Shown piece after piece: positions 1 to 12,751 of a stretch of DNA of 64,000 bases. How positions within the stretch are numbered: position 1 is the first letter of the stretch; every line of letters starts with the position of its first letter. The DNA comes from Liolophura sinensis. Its lineage: Eukaryota; Mollusca; Polyplacophora; Chitonida; Chitonidae. The position numbers and the translations under genes are program-made. The stretch spans positions 11,322,706-11,386,705 of the forward strand of contig NC_088296.1 of NCBI RefSeq assembly GCF_032854445.1. The letters are read 5' to 3'. Under the pieces are notes generated by a model. It was not told the DNA's origin, searched no databases, and saw nothing but the letters and a program-made list of their open reading frames with translations.

Positions 1-1464
1 AACTTGATACATCTGCTCATGTCAACATGGTTTTAAAAGGTCTTTCGCACCCACTAAATCAGTTAAGTCTACACAGTCGAATGTAACCATGCCTTTGTAG
101 TATGTACATGTGAACACAGAAAATCGATTCTGAATACTGTTGCAAGCATTATGGAAATCTGGTATAACACAGGTATAATTCAGACAGCCGTCTGTCTTAT
201 TTATGCTAATCTGTGAATTGCGATGCCCTGTGTATACACAACACAATTTTAATGTAACTACTTGTTTTTCATGAATATTCATAACCTATGTAACCGTTCT
301 TCACATATAAAACACCATGTCTCAGGCCAGAAACAAGGCCATAAGCAAGCCTTCTTTGTTATGTGTAGATTGACAACTCATAACCATGAGGAGAAATTAA
401 CTTATTCCTGCCAGTTTAAGTCACAGGGTAGAGCATAATGTTCAGTGCCCACGGCAAGGCTTTCTAGTGAGGCAGCACCAGAATCTGGCAATGACTGGGA
501 CAGGCCTAGCCTGGTACGTTGTGAAAACAATAAAGAACAAGGCTATTTTCTTTGTTAACCCCATCCATTCTTGATCTAATGTGTTAGGAAATCTTTATTT
601 TACTGGTTTGCTGTTTTAAGAAAAGAGTAAAATGCCATACAATTTTTAAAAAATATGTTTAAATAAATATTTTCTTGTATTTTGTATGTTCATATGTACA
701 GTCTAAAGGCTTAATATACTATCCATTCTCAAAAATACCCTTCGTACCGCGTGCTATTCCTGATTAAACACGTTTGATTAAATTGTGCAAGATGGCTTGA
801 ATACCGTGTAGCACGATCGCTGGTGGTGATTTTAGAACAACAAGCCTATGATCGTTTTTGGTGGACAAAAAAATAATGGACAAAAAAGTTCAAGTGCAGT
901 GACTATATTCTAGTGTCCAAAAAGCATTCGTGTCCCATAACTCTACACTCAAGCAGGAAATCGTTTGTCCGATTTACTCTTAAATTTACATGCCGCAAAA
1001 ACGCCCAAGGCATTTCGTTTTATTGTAGAACTGCCAACCCATTAAAGATTTTTTCCTTGCTTCAGGTAATTGCCGGTGTGGGGAAAGGCTATACTCGACT
1101 TGATTCCAAATCGCCTTAAGAGTAATCTGATATTATTAACGAAAATCAGGCTTCAAGCAATGTTCAAGTGTACACAGATATATTCTGCACAGCTCACTTT
1201 AACACTAAGCTTTCCTTTTTCATGGACACTGGAAAGAAGAAAAAAAAAACCCTTGTATTAACAGTATCGTGTAAAATGTACGTTTACACTAACAAGTTGG
1301 AGTGTGTCATTCTAATTTCCTTGGGCAAGGATTTACAGACTTACTCTGAGTTAATGTCGCCTTTAATGTTAAATGTCGTTTTCGAATGTGTCTTTGTGTA
1401 AGACATTCGTCTAAATGCCGAAATATTTATAGTGCCACCTCAATGGAAAGCCTGATCTTGGACT
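1..1464. other. Unannotated non-coding DNA
   Basis: AT-rich sequence with no recognisable gene or repeat. Its open frames are short and mutually overlapping. Confidence 0.5.
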
Positions 1465-1628
1465 ATCAACAAGTTCCGGTCGTGAGGAAGAGTGCAAGCA
1501 ACCTGCAGACGAACGTGGTTTTAACGGGTCTCACTCCGGTTTCCTCCCGCCACAATACTAGCCGCCTTCGTATAAGTGAAATGATCTTGAGTTCTGCGTA
1601 AAACGAACAATAAAATAAATACTCAAAA
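1465..1628 (+). repeat. SINE B, 5'-truncated and diverged
   Basis: Shows the SINE B 3' half in order: CAACCTGC, a GGTTTCCTCCCGCCA segment, GCCGCCTTCGTATAAGTG, then TTGAGTTCTGCGTAAAAC and an AAATAAAT tail. The head is missing and many positions differ from other copies, so it is an old insertion. Confidence 0.75.
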
Positions 1629-2807
1629 TATAACTCAATTTAATTCTTCAGCGTGTCGGAGTAACAGCGCAGGCTCCATCACCAACAAAGAAACAAGAAA
1701 AAGTCAGAAAAGTGTGGTTGAAAAAATACTGATCAATGTCTAATGCTTCGTGGTAGTCATTGCCATCCCATACCTACTGAGAAAAACTAAAAAATAAACA
1801 TGTGTAAATTCTGGAAATACAGAATACATGCAATGAGCTTATTCAAGCGCCTTTGTGTTTCTTTGTTTGATCTTGTGTCAGGCCTATCGCTGATCTGGGA
1901 GTTAAACAAGCCAGTTGGTTCTCATCTTTACTCCCCGATAGTGGTATCCTTGCACTCTGCTAAGAAAAAAAAAACGACGTAAGACTTCACTCATCGATTA
2001 TTGTATTACTGTCTATCAAACCGCACTGGAGATTCAGTGTCTTTTCTCAATGAAATGTCTTGGACATGGACACACAGGGAGCCCAGATAAAAAGATGCAA
2101 GAATACCTGTCTTCCTTGGCTGAGCATTGTCGACAGGGAAATCAGCAAATGTACAAGTACTTTGTAATAATGACGTAAAATCAATGCAACTATTTCTAAA
2201 CGCCAGAAGAAGGTTTTCGATTTTGCCTTTGCTCTCTAATAGGTTTAAGATAAGACAGCAGCAGAATAAATCTATATGTACGTTGACAAAGTATCTCTCA
2301 AGAAGTTTCAAAAGCGTAACTTTTGTCCTGGTGATGTTGCATAACCGAGATATCCCAGTTCATAGTAAGCAAAATCGCAGACTCTAGGAAATTCAAATTC
2401 AGGTCTGTTTCCATACCTCTTTATAAATGATATTATTTGCTGTCTTTTAGGCTTATTTAAAGGCAAATTTGACATACGGGAACAATCAGGAATTTACCAA
2501 TTTATAACCATTAGTTAAACTCAGCAAGATGCCTATGACTAAGAAAGCAAAATTCAGAGATTGATTACAAATGAAAAAGGTCGGGGAAAATTTAAACTCA
2601 TGAACTAAAACCCACACTATTATTCTTGGACTTCGATTTCGCCTGGTGAGGAATAGTGAAAAACAGTATCAAGTGAAGTGTTGAAAAATGAGGCACCTCT
2701 GTTCTGCTTTGCCGTTTTCCAGTTTTATTTCAGTACTGTAGACACAGTGATCGTCTAATACTATAAAGTTGTTACCTACCCAGCACTGCATATAATTCTC
2801 ATTCTGT
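1629..2807. other. Unannotated non-coding DNA
   Basis: No recognised gene. A short A-run lies at 1965-1974. Overlapping open frames around 2006-2387 exist on both strands and resemble nothing I know. Confidence 0.5.
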
Positions 2808-3065
2808 CTACTACCGCGTTATACTAGTAATCACTAGCACGCTATAAGTGATTCATACCGTGTGATATCGGCATAATACCATGCAATCACCACATACTAA
2901 TGTGCGACAAGCTTATAGAAACTGTGTCATAAGCACATAGTAATACTGTGTAGTAACCTTTTGACATCGCGTTATAAAGGGGTAGTACCGATCCATAATC
3001 ACGCCGTACCATGCTACAAACGTATAGTACTGTGTTTTGACCGGATAGTAACCTGTGTGAAAATG
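2808..3065. repeat. Degenerate short tandem repeat
   Basis: A loosely repeated motif of about 30 bp (variants of TAGTACCGTGTTATGACC and ATAGTAATACTGTGTAGTAA) recurs through the stretch. Units are too diverged to define exact borders. The repeats keep short frames open on both strands, which should not be read as genes. Confidence 0.45.
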
Positions 3066-3117
3066 TTTGCTGTGTACACAAAAACAAAACAGATCCACGC
3101 CGGAGTAGTGGCCTTTG

Positions 3118-3312
3118 ATTTGATTTATTTATTTGATTGGTGGTTTACGCCGTACTCAAGAATGTTTGACTTAAACGACTGCGGCCAGCATTATGGTGGG
3201 AGAAAACCGGACACAGCCCGGGGGAAACCCACAGCCATCCGCAGGTTTTAGCCAGACCTTCCGACGTACCGCCGGAGATGAAGCCAGCATAGGCTGGATT
3301 TGAACTCACAGC
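3118..3312 (-). repeat. SINE B with 13-bp target-site duplication
   Basis: Reverse-oriented SINE B: (ATTT)n tail, TTGATTGGTGGTTTACGCCG, GGCCAGCATTATGGTGGGAG, CCATCCGCAGG, then GGAGATGAAGCCAGCAT and part of the head. It is flanked by perfect copies of GTAGTGGCCTTTG at 3105-3117 and 3313-3325, the mark of LINE-driven retrotransposition. The 5' end of the head is truncated. Confidence 0.92.
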
Positions 3313-3325
3313 GTAGTGGCCTTTG

Positions 3326-4502
3326 TATAATATCTATCAACGGAAGAAGATTCTACTGCATAGCCCAGATGCAAAACCACATACATGACTCCATTAACAC
3401 CCCCTTCCACTTCGCCCAACAGCCAAGGAAAAATCCAGAGTGCTTGATGAATGACAGCTAGCAGATATAAGTTATGGAGGCAGAATCAATATTCTAAACC
3501 TTGAATCTCAATTCAAATTTCAACAGTTTATATTTAAGAGTTGACATAAATAGTTGGAGATTATAAGCCATTACAATCTTTAATAGTATTTGCAGGTCTT
3601 GATTCAAACCGCATGAACCGAGATCACGTCCTAGTTTTGCGGGCACAGCCAGAGGTCAATGGCGGTCAATGACGAACGAGGTTTTGTTACTTTTTTTGTT
3701 CTTGTCGCAAATGACTGGTCTCCTGAGGAATTGAGTAACGCAATCCTTTAACCGGGTGTTAGGCAGACTGACAAGGAGTGGACTGATCTTCGTCAATCTC
3801 AGACAAACCGGTCAGCTGGGAAGACTCCGTTTAAAGTGGTTAACGCGATAAGACGACAGCTACAACAGTACCAACTCTCCCCAACGATCGATTACGGCTA
3901 ATTTTTCCTACCTCACATCTTCTCGGTTTTTTCCGCCTGTAAGATAGATGCCACGTGGAACGCTACTAAAAGTCGCGTGAGACGCCGAGTTAATGATCTT
4001 ACCACTACTAATGATCCGTGGCCTTGGGGCCCAGGCCTGACAGAGAACAGCGGCTGGCGGCATACTTTCTCTATCCCCGATATAAAGTGCTGTAGAGGTT
4101 TCATCACCCAGGGCACGGGTGTAAACATTCTGTACTCCGGGAAAACGGTTTGTGCACAGTATAGTTTTACTGATCAAGGATAAAATGTATGACGTTTCTT
4201 GAATTTGCCGTCGCATGCAACATTGGAAAATACTTTGTCCTTTCATTATTTGCTGCTGGTATGGATCACTTGTAATCTTAAATATATAATGCCTTAGCCT
4301 TGTGAATAAATATTTCAACGATTATGTACCCACTCACAGCAGTGTTCAAAACCTTTCGAGTGCGAAGCGCGAGTTGAATATGATTTCTCAGGAGCCGATA
4401 TCTTGACATTCTGCATCATGTGTTTTATTATACCAAAAATAGAATCCGTGTACTAGCTCGACCAACATGGGGTTGTTTACTTCACAAACAAGCTGACGTG
4501 CG
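3326..4502. other. Unannotated DNA with a GC-richer patch
   Basis: No recognised gene. Between 3908 and 4318 three different frames stay open at once (up to 136 codons on the minus strand), as expected from local composition. None shows a known motif, signal peptide or splice signal. Confidence 0.45.
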
Positions 4503-4714
4503 GCGTGATGACCCAGGGGTCTCTCACCAATGCGGTCGTTTTGAGTTCAAGTCCAGCTCATGCTGGCTTCCTCTCCGGCCGTACGTGGGAAGGTCTTCCA
4601 GCAACCTGCGGATGGTCGTGGGTTTCCCTCGGGCTGTGCCCGGTTTCCACCCACCATAATGCTAAGGGAAATAATCTTGAGTACGGCGTAAAACACCAAT
4701 CAGATAAATAAATA
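4503..4714 (+). repeat. SINE B, nearly complete, box A missing
   Basis: Begins inside the tRNA-like head (GCGTGATGACCCAGG), keeps the B-box region (GAGTTCAAGTCCAGC at about 4542-4556), the conserved body and the tail TTGAGTACGGCGTAAAACAC with (AAAT)n. A possible duplicate of AAGCTGACGT lies on both sides, but its spacing is irregular, so the duplication is uncertain. Confidence 0.9.
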
Positions 4715-5376
4715 AATACTGTCTACTGTACGTGGAGTATTCCTTTGTAAAGCTGACGTCAATTTGCTCGAGCGCCTTATCGTTGTACATCATGTTCTCT
4801 GGATTATCATGTGACCGTGTATTGACCAATGGAAACCCAATGTCACCCTGTAGATGATTTTTATCTAACGACATTATTAGGAATATTCACTTGTAAAACG
4901 GGGGCATAGAAAAGTCTTTTGGTAAGGTCGTGTTTCGTTCTTTTACATATTTTTATTTTATACTTTTTGTAACATTTTATGTTTGAAACAGATATTCAGA
5001 TTGGTGGTAATTTGTGTCCTGTCCATGATTGAACAGTTGTAGAATGATTGTTTGGGCGCCTGGATTTTACGTAAAAGCAAACAAAAACAGTATTCAGCTT
5101 TGACAGTTAAAGCTGGGCACGGGATTCCTCTTTTACTATAAATAGCCCCACTGTGACTCTGTCCAGACCACAATGTTTGCCCATTAAGAAGAATCCGCCC
5201 ATCTTGTACCTGCTTAAATTTTCTGGACCATTTTGAATAACCGCCGTATCCAAGGAGGACAAAATCCGATTGTATATCTCCAGTCAACCAAGAGAATCAT
5301 CACACTCAAATTAAACTCTTATTCCATTGTGCTGGCCTCCACCGCCTTGATCCTCAGTACGGACTAACCTCCTTAT
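4715..5376. other. Unannotated non-coding DNA
   Basis: No gene, repeat or structural element recognised. The 109-codon minus-strand frame at 4958-5287 resembles nothing I know. Confidence 0.5.
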
Positions 5377-5702
5377 AGAGTGAGTCAGAGCTTGGGGTTT
5401 AACGTCGTACTTAACAATTTTTCAGTCATATGACGACGAAGGAATTATTAGAATGCATGCAATGTGCCTCCTTGTCGCAGGACGAATTTCCATCGCTCTT
5501 TTATCTAGTGCTGCTTCACTGAGACGCCTTACCGAAGGCAAGTAAGACGCCCCGCCCGAACCATTATACTGGTGCGGGTCAACCAGTAGTTGCACTATCC
5601 TCTTCATGCTGAACGCCAAGCGAGGAAGCTGCAACTTCCTCTTTTAAAGTCTCAGGTTTGACTCGACTCAGGATTGACCCTGGATCTACCTCTCCCGAAG
5701 CA
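5377..5702 (-). repeat. SINE A, reverse orientation
   Basis: Tail first: GAGTGAGT, CTTGGGGTTTAACGTCGTAC, TTTTTCAGTCATATGACGAC, the body with TGCTTCACTGAGACG and CCGAAGGCAAGTAAG, then GACTCGACTCAGGATTGA, the B-box side of the tRNA-like head. It is truncated in the head near CTCCCGAAG. Confidence 0.92.
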
Positions 5703-6306
5703 AAACCTCCGTATTGGAGGTAATCTATTTAAGCGAAGTAGCTTAAATAACAAAGAATGCATATGCCATTGGCAAAAGCATGTGTACAATGGAATACCGG
5801 TGGGTTTTCTTTCCACAACAGATGGAGCTAGTGTGAATTGGTACTTGCGCGTCACAAGTCTTTTGTTCTGCGACGTCAAACATGTTGCGTGCTGCGGTTT
5901 CATCTGTGACGTATTTGGTCTATCCATTGTGACATCCCGCTGTTGACGCTGCAGTGAAATGTCCAGCGTCATTGAAATAACGTAATACGCCCGACGTCTT
6001 ATTTCTGCCGGTATCCCATTACAGTGTTCTGTGTAAAGTGAAACACTGAAAGGAAAATAGTTAAACTTTTGTGTGAAGAGGTGGGAATGTTGTGATACAC
6101 CTTTAACCCGCTTCTTCTAATGAAAATCCTGATCTGGACTGATTGATATACCTCGCTAAATTTGGAGACTGTATTAAACAAATACCCGATGTTTTATGCA
6201 TTTCTTTATTTCATGAATGATTTGCGTCTTATACAATCATATTCATCACATAACACTGGAACACGACTTGGCCACTCGCCAACACGTTTTTTTTTCCAAG
6301 TATATA
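5703..6306. other. Unannotated non-coding DNA
   Basis: No recognised gene or repeat. Confidence 0.5.
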
Positions 6307-6628
6307 CCGGCCCGGATAGCACAGTTGGTAGAGCGTCCGCTTCGGAAGCGGTAGATCCAAGATCAATCCTGTTTCGAGTCACACCTAAGACTTTAAAAGA
6401 GGAAGTTGTAACTGTCTCGCTTGGCGCTCAGCATGAAGGGGATAGTGCAACATAAAGGGAATAGTGCAACGACTGGTTGACCAGTATCAGTATAATGGCT
6501 CGGGCGGGGCGGCTTACTTGCCTTCGGTAAGTCGTCTCAGTGAAGCAGCACTAGATAAAAGAGCGATGGAAATCCGTCCTGCAACAAGGCGGTTGCCCCA
6601 AGCACTCTCTCACTCACGTCGGGTATAA
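6307..6628 (+). repeat. SINE A with full tRNA-like head and an internal deletion
   Basis: The head starts GGCCCGGATAGCACAGTTGG. Box A (TAGCACAGTTGG) is at 6317-6328, and the B-box region (GTTTCGAGTC) is at 6371-6380. The anticodon-like loop reads TTCGGAA. The body follows to GCAACAAGG and then jumps directly to CCCCAAGCACTCTCTCACTC, so about 100 bp of the 3' part is deleted relative to other copies. Confidence 0.92.
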
Positions 6629-7692
6629 CTGCTCCAGCTATTATAGTTCAGTTTCCAGCTGGCAAAGGTGTATATTACCATATCAGCACATGTCGTTTGC
6701 CAATTAGCAAAAAAAAAAGTTAGAAAAGAAACACATCTGCGAGATATGCGAGATAGAGGTGTCCAACCCAGGGGTAGGGGCGCGGAAGCGCGATATTGTT
6801 TAGAAAAGGCAACTTAAAATCAGGCAGGCTGACACACTAAAGCATTCACACGATAAAGATGACATATAAGCCGTGTTATGACCCAAAAGTAACTTATCCC
6901 CTCACATTTTTACACCCCACAGGGTGATGACTCCATTATAATTATTTTGAAATCAACAAATATTCCTTTTTTGTGCGCACGTATTGGCAAGTGTTTATTA
7001 AATTACTCGAAAACTACGACGTTTATCTCCCTGTGACGTAATCCAGGAGAAACCCAACTCCCATGATGCTTCAGTTTTGGTGCTTACAGTCACGTAAGCC
7101 AACTGATCGGTTGTCAATGGGGTATAATTTTAGAACGCTTTCGACAGCTGATGCTTGGGGGGTTCCTTGACTTCACCGTTTGTGTCTAATGTTAAATTCC
7201 GGGTGAAGTCTCAGCGTCAGTTTGATGTGACTTAACCCGTGAAAGATGTCAAAATGGCGTTTATTTTAAGACTTAAGTCAACGAATAAACAGCGAAGAAT
7301 TTTTGTTGAAAGTGAGATACCTAGTAAGTATACTTTACGGAGACTGATAGGGCCAAAATCTTGACCCTCAGGACTACACGTTGTAGACCACGCCCTCTGT
7401 TAATATAAACTCTATTAAAACAGTGTATGATATATTACAACTGAGACAATATACGATATTATACGTGAGAAAAATTCTGCGTTACATTAAAATTTATAAA
7501 ATTGGTAATTCATGTTAAACTACCGGAAGTTAATTACTAATCCTGGATCATGCATAGCATGGCTAAAGATAAAGATAAAGAATTGCCGAGAGGTGGATTT
7601 AACCAATTTAAGTAATATGTACGGTGAATAGACTAGGCAGTTTATTTACAGATTAAGATTTGGGATATGGATTTGACAACAATAATTAATGT
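6629..7692. other. Unannotated non-coding DNA
   Basis: No recognised gene or repeat. Confidence 0.5.
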
Positions 7693-7892
7693 GATTGCAG
7701 TCGCTGTGAGTTTAAGTCCAACTCATGTTGGCTTACTCGCCGGTGGTACGTAGGAAGATTTTCCCGAAGCCTGTGGATGGTCGTGGGTTTCTCCCGGTCT
7801 CAGCTCCTCCCACTAGAAAGCTGGCCTCCACCGTATAGGTGAAGTATTCTTAGGTACGGCCTAAAACACCAGTAAAATAAATACTGATCCAA
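7693..7892 (+). repeat. SINE B, diverged
   Basis: Starts at the B-box region (GTGAGTTTAAGTCCAACTC) and runs through the body to CTTAGGTACGGCCTAAAACA and AAATAAAT. Substitutions are frequent compared with the 16886 and 52145 copies. Confidence 0.85.
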
Positions 7893-8344
7893 TTCGGAAC
7901 ATGCTTGCCCTTGTGACTCAAAAGTTTGTCGATGATTCATATGAAAAAGATATTACTATAACGATCTTTGATTCCTTATTTGACTGAAAACGGTAGTCAA
8001 ATAAAACGGCATATGCTTCGAAGCAACACATTCGTATACCAGCCGTCAACTAGAGTTGGATGTTCAATAATCACAATACCAACTACAAAAGAACGAAAAA
8101 ATTATATAAAGTACAACATTATTACGGAATTATACAAACCTTATATGTTACAATTACCTGCTGGTAAAGTTGGTTCTACCTTTGTTAACCGAATATGTGC
8201 GTACTGTGTGTCTTGCCGAAAACAACATTCTTGCCTTTTTATATGTGGTAAACCTTTTTCAGCACAATGGTTTATTCATTTTGTAAAATGAGTCCAGTTG
8301 TTCAACACTGGTTGTAATAAGCCTTGGTCGTATACGTGATATGT
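7893..8344. other. Unannotated non-coding DNA
   Basis: A 107-codon frame at 7968-8291 exists but has no recognisable similarity or start context. Nothing else seen. Confidence 0.4.
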
Positions 8345-8394
8345 CCTTGAGTACGGCGTAAGACATCAATCAAATAAATAAATAAATAAATACA
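8345..8394 (+). repeat. SINE B 3' tail fragment
   Basis: Only the last part is present: CTTGAGTACGGCGTAAGACA, then ATCAAATAAATAAAT. It is an extreme 5' truncation. Confidence 0.8.
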
Positions 8395-8751
8395 TAAAAT
8401 ATCTCATAATAAGATGAAGGGAATAGTTTCAACACTGCTTCGGGATTACTCGTGAACTTTCCTCACCGCATGAGGATCTACATTCCATTGTGCATTTCTA
8501 TTTTATTTATCTGTTTTAGAATTAAGTTTGTATTTTTTTTTTACAAAATTGTGGCTACCACGGTGTCTTTCCCTTACAAACCAATCTCAGTTTCAACATA
8601 CATTGGCAATTTATTCAAATACCAGGCCCATAACGCAAAACATGGTGAGGCCCTTATGCCGAGACACATGTAGTGCTGCCTCATTGAAACGCCATGACGA
8701 TAACTTAATCGATAACGGTACAGCCAAGCATGATGGATTTACACTGAGTCA

Positions 8752-8832
8752 AACAGTATATCACCTATACAACGGCAGCCAGCATTATGGTGGGAGGAAA
8801 CTGGGCAGATAACGGTGGAAAACCATGACCTT
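8752..8832 (-). repeat. SINE B internal fragment
   Basis: Keeps ACAACGGCAGCCAGCATTAT, GGTGGGAGGAAACTGGGCAG and the beginning of ACCATGACC. Both ends are lost. Confidence 0.7.
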
Positions 8833-10479
8833 TCCACCCACTGTCTCACTTATATCAAGGCGGTTAAGTTACTAACTGAAGGATACGGGAATGTGGGGTT
8901 AAACCATGCACCGTTATTCACCATATGCCTAACAAACCCACGTGAACAACGAATACGAAATAGGCAAAGGTGGATTCAAACAGAACATACATTTGGCCGA
9001 CAACCTTGACAGTTAGAGGGCAAATCATTTCCGTACAATGTAATTAAACCCAACTTTTGTGGATATTAGTTTTTCAATAATAACAAACAGGACTTCAACA
9101 ATGAATGAAAAGAAAGTATACATTTCTACCTCTATTCGAAGAGAAGTTCTCTCCAGTATGCTTTGAGGTGGAGTGCATTACAGTAATGAGAAATACAACA
9201 TAGCGACAGTGTTCTCCAGTTTTTCTGAGCACTTAAGGGTAGACCGCTTGTCACTTAACCCCTGAGATACGCTTGCCCGCGCAAGTGCTTGAGCTAGCTC
9301 GACATCAAAGGCATTCGGAGCAGGAACAATTAACACGGATCATTATTGCCTTTCAAAACCCTCCGCCTCATAAATGAGGAAGTTGGGTTCGAACAGCTCC
9401 CAGGAATAGCTAAGACTTTAAAATAGGCAAGCATGGTATTGATTGCAAGGGACGCAGGATGAAGGGATAGTTGAGGTACTGGCTGTGAAGCTATCTAAGT
9501 CAAAATGTCAGTCATAAAACTTGGCACGTTCCTTTACACTATTTCAGGTGAAATTCGTTTGGCCATAACTTGCTTAGAATTTACGGTATCAGCATATTTT
9601 GAATAAATCATTGTAGCAGTATATTTTAACAATATGGGGTGTCCTGAACATGGTAATCCAGTGAGGCAGCACTGAAAATACATCTGTATCTTTACACGCA
9701 AGTTACAAAGAAATACCATCGCAATTTGATTTCATTCACATATTGTTCGTAATTAAACCTTTAGATGTAGCAAAGATACATACAGAGTACGTTTCTTTCG
9801 AAACTCACAACTGTAACAAACTGACTTTTACACTAGGTCATTTTCTTACAACTGTAACAAGAATAAGCCTAACTTTCGCTGACAGCGCATGCGTCACAAG
9901 GTCTTGATAGAAACAGCCCCCAACGCACGAAAGCGTTGATCCTTCGAAAAGCAGGAAAATTCCTTTCAACACCCAAGCATTCTTCAAGATCAATTACTTT
10001 CCGCCTACCTATTTAGAGATGTTTTGACGGGTGTAGTTTGTAAGTGCCTTCCGAGGAGTGTAAAATCTTAGTTTCCCTCCGTCCAGGAACATGTGATAAC
10101 GGTTCAGTTTTGACTACTGGCAGAGGCGGGCTTGTCATTGCTCGGGGCAAGTCTGCGAACAGCTGTAATAACTTAACACAACTCTCTTCCTATGCAGACG
10201 TATAATTGGTCAGAACGGATGTTGGAGATCCTGTCCATTGCGCAGGCCTAACAACAAGGGCGAATTACCTATAAGGATAACCAGCTCGTATGCCTGTTTT
10301 TCTCAGTTATGCACCGAAGAGTTCTACATTAAATAAGCTTTTAAATGCATATATTAACTAATCTTGCGTTAAATAGATAGCCTAAGCAATAACTGTTTCA
10401 CAAGCCATAAAAAATGTTGAGTTCCCATGACAGCTAGTAGAGCAAAAGTTTGGTTGTGACGTTATTGCTCAGTTGCCGC
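8833..10479. other. Unannotated DNA with a possible SINE A trace
   Basis: No gene recognised. Around 9361-9480 a trace of SINE A may survive (GAGGAAGTTGGGTTCGAACA, CTAAGACTTTAAAATAGGC, GGATGAAGGGATAGT), but too diverged to delimit. Confidence 0.35.
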
Positions 10480-10830
10480 CAGTATAGTAAAACTGTGGCT
10501 ATACATCAACATTCGTCCATGTTGTTCCATGCACGTAGCTTCCATGACAGCTGGTGGAGTATATGAGTCGTTGCGTTCTCACGTGCAAGTACTTCCACAG
10601 CAAGGGTTGCTGCCTCGTAATGACCAGCACGTGTTACGTAACTTCCGTGGCACGTGGCAAATTAGTGTTTCATAACTTTTCACGTAAATCACATCTACAT
10701 TTGGCGTTGTAACTCACACAACGTCTTTAATGAAATAACTGGAAGAAATTTAATATGCGACGCTTTCGTTTTGATTTCGTCATTGTAGTTCTGTGCACGT
10801 AACGCTACGGTGCCGTCTACTAACAACCCG
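10480..10830. other. Cluster of ACGT/CACGTG motifs
   Basis: Within about 350 bp there are repeated ACGT cores: TGCACGTAGC, TCACGTGCAA, GCACGTGTTACGTAAC, GGCACGTGGC, TTCACGTAAAT and GCACGTAACG. The segment CTTCCATGACAGCTGGTGGAG is also loosely repeated. It may be a degenerate tandem repeat or a binding-site cluster for bHLH/bZIP factors. Confidence 0.3.
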
Positions 10831-10946
10831 GATGTGAATTACACTGAAGGAAACTCAATCAAAATTAATTAACCAATCAGCAAGCTGGTTTTATGCCAGA
10901 AGAATGGCAGCAAGATTCTGGGCACTTCAGAAGTGTTACATTTTGT

Positions 10947-11173
10947 TTATTTATTTACTCATTTGATTGGTGGTTTACGCTGGGCTTAAAAATATTTCAC
11001 ATATACGACGGCCGCCAGCATTATGGTCAGAGGAAATCGGGCGGAGCTCGGTGGAAACCCACGACCATCCGCAGGTTGCTGAAGACCTTACCCCGTTCTT
11101 CCGGAGAGGAAGCCAGCATGAGCTGGGTCATTACGCTACGCTAGTACGCTCCCAACTGAGCCACGGAGGCTCC
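10947..11173 (-). repeat. SINE B, nearly full length, with 10-bp target-site duplication
   Basis: (ATTT)n tail, TTTGATTGGTGGTTTACGCT, body, GGAGAGGAAGCCAGCATGAG and the end of the tRNA-like head (CTGAGCCACGGAGGCTCC). Part of the head between the B-box side and the A-box side is deleted. TACATTTTGT flanks it at 10937-10946 and 11174-11183. Confidence 0.93.
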
Positions 11174-11183
11174 TACATTTTGT

Positions 11184-12751
11184 ATCACTCAGCGCCCAGT
11201 CAATATTTGAGCAAAATACAACTAACTTTAGCTGCTCAAGTAAGAACCGGCGGTTGTTTTGTGCGGATATGTTTATCCTGCAAGCATCCGCATATCCACA
11301 AAACTGTATTCGTAGTCCTCCTATAACTCCGCGGAACACATTACAGCTGTTAATACCACTAACATCTTCCACGCACGCGCTGGTAGACAGCCCGTGGCTT
11401 ATATGTTACATCTAACGTCCGGTTTATAATAGCGGAATAACGATCTGGAAAACATGCACGGTATTATGGATGAATGAGAGCCCCACGTGGTAAACCAATG
11501 CTGGACTCGCCATGCCATAACACACTGTATAATGTAGATAAGGTTAAGCCGAATTGCGTTCTACCATTCTTTGGCTTCATCACTTGTCTCCACCCACGGA
11601 ACTATTTAATCTACATTCATCAATGAAGTCGTTTCAGGTTTTGGTTAGAGTTATGTTGTACATACTGTAGATAAAGAGAACGCACTTGTATAAAGTATTA
11701 TTACAGACAAAGGATCAGGAGGATTTTTTATGGTTTCTGACGTCGCTTCCTGCTTCGTCACTGTGACCCCAGTAACTTCAGCGTTCTTCAAGATTTCTGT
11801 AGAAAATTTGCTATTGGTGGCAGTGATGGAAAGCGAAAGGTAGTGACCGACGCATGCGCTGCAAGGAGTGTGCTGTCAAACAAGTTCTTGCTGGACAACA
11901 CATGAGTTTAGTTCATAGTTTCTTTGTTTATTTTACATACAGGTCTGATAACAAAATTAACACCAGTCTTATAAAGAAACGCGCAAATGAAACACACAAC
12001 TCATTGTTCAAAATAAAACTTAAAACACAATGTGAAAAGTGTCTACAAAAACGACATGCGGTTAAACCTATACAGAATTGCACGACAGGTGACATGTATC
12101 GAAAAAATTTGAACTCCATTAATTACGTAATTCATTTTAACATGCTATACCAATAAATAATGTGCCTTTCTTAAAACCACCCTATACTCTACACAGTACT
12201 CGATTCCTTCACTGTATTCAATATTGCATTTAAAAGGCATATAAATATGATTTGAAATTCGCTTTCCATGAATTAAATCGCGAATTCAATCTGAAATCCA
12301 GCTCATTTTGTTTCACTCAAGTCTAAATAAATACTTAATAAAGGACTTGTATAGTAAAGCGGTGAATCGGCCCCAGTGCAAGAAACTGTGCATTTCAAGA
12401 AGCGAAATACACTATGGCTGTGAGTGACAGCGACTGATACACTCGTAAGGCTACTTCTTTTTTCAGTTCTGTTTTACACTTCTTTTCCTGTTATATGGCA
12501 AGAATGCCACTTATACGGCTGCAAACATGCACTGAAGCGATGTTTAGGTCATAAAATCCAAACACGGTGTCCTGCTCCAGTCTGACTAAAATATTTTCAT
12601 TTTTTTGGCGCTAGGCACTGTGCTCTGGAGAAAATCACTACAGCACAAATGTAACTTTCTGAAAAATTCTTGAGCACACAGTTAAGAACAAATCAATTAA
12701 AAAATATATAACAAAACGCGTTCATTTCAGCCTCAACTTCCACCAATCATA
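11184..12751. other. Unannotated non-coding DNA
   Basis: No recognised gene. A 100-codon plus-strand frame at 11854-12156 is rich in K, N and C, but shows no known motif or splice signals. Confidence 0.45.

Noticed and set aside
3908-4318. 136-codon minus-strand frame with two other open frames
   Set aside because: Three frames open together point to base composition. There is no known motif, signal peptide or splice signal.
6307-6390. A functional tRNA gene
   Set aside because: The box A and box B match is that of a SINE head. It continues into the SINE body and does not close a proper acceptor stem. The same holds for 16886-16980 and 28393-28475.
9361-9480. Possible ancient SINE A copy
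   Set aside because: Only scattered short matches; borders and orientation cannot be supported.
10967-11326. 119-codon plus-strand frame
   Set aside because: Most of it is a reverse-oriented SINE B read through. The same applies to frames at 4420-4711, 5422-5634, 17174-17533, 35762-35968, 37207-37413, 38515-38757, 52116-52307 and 62374-62695.
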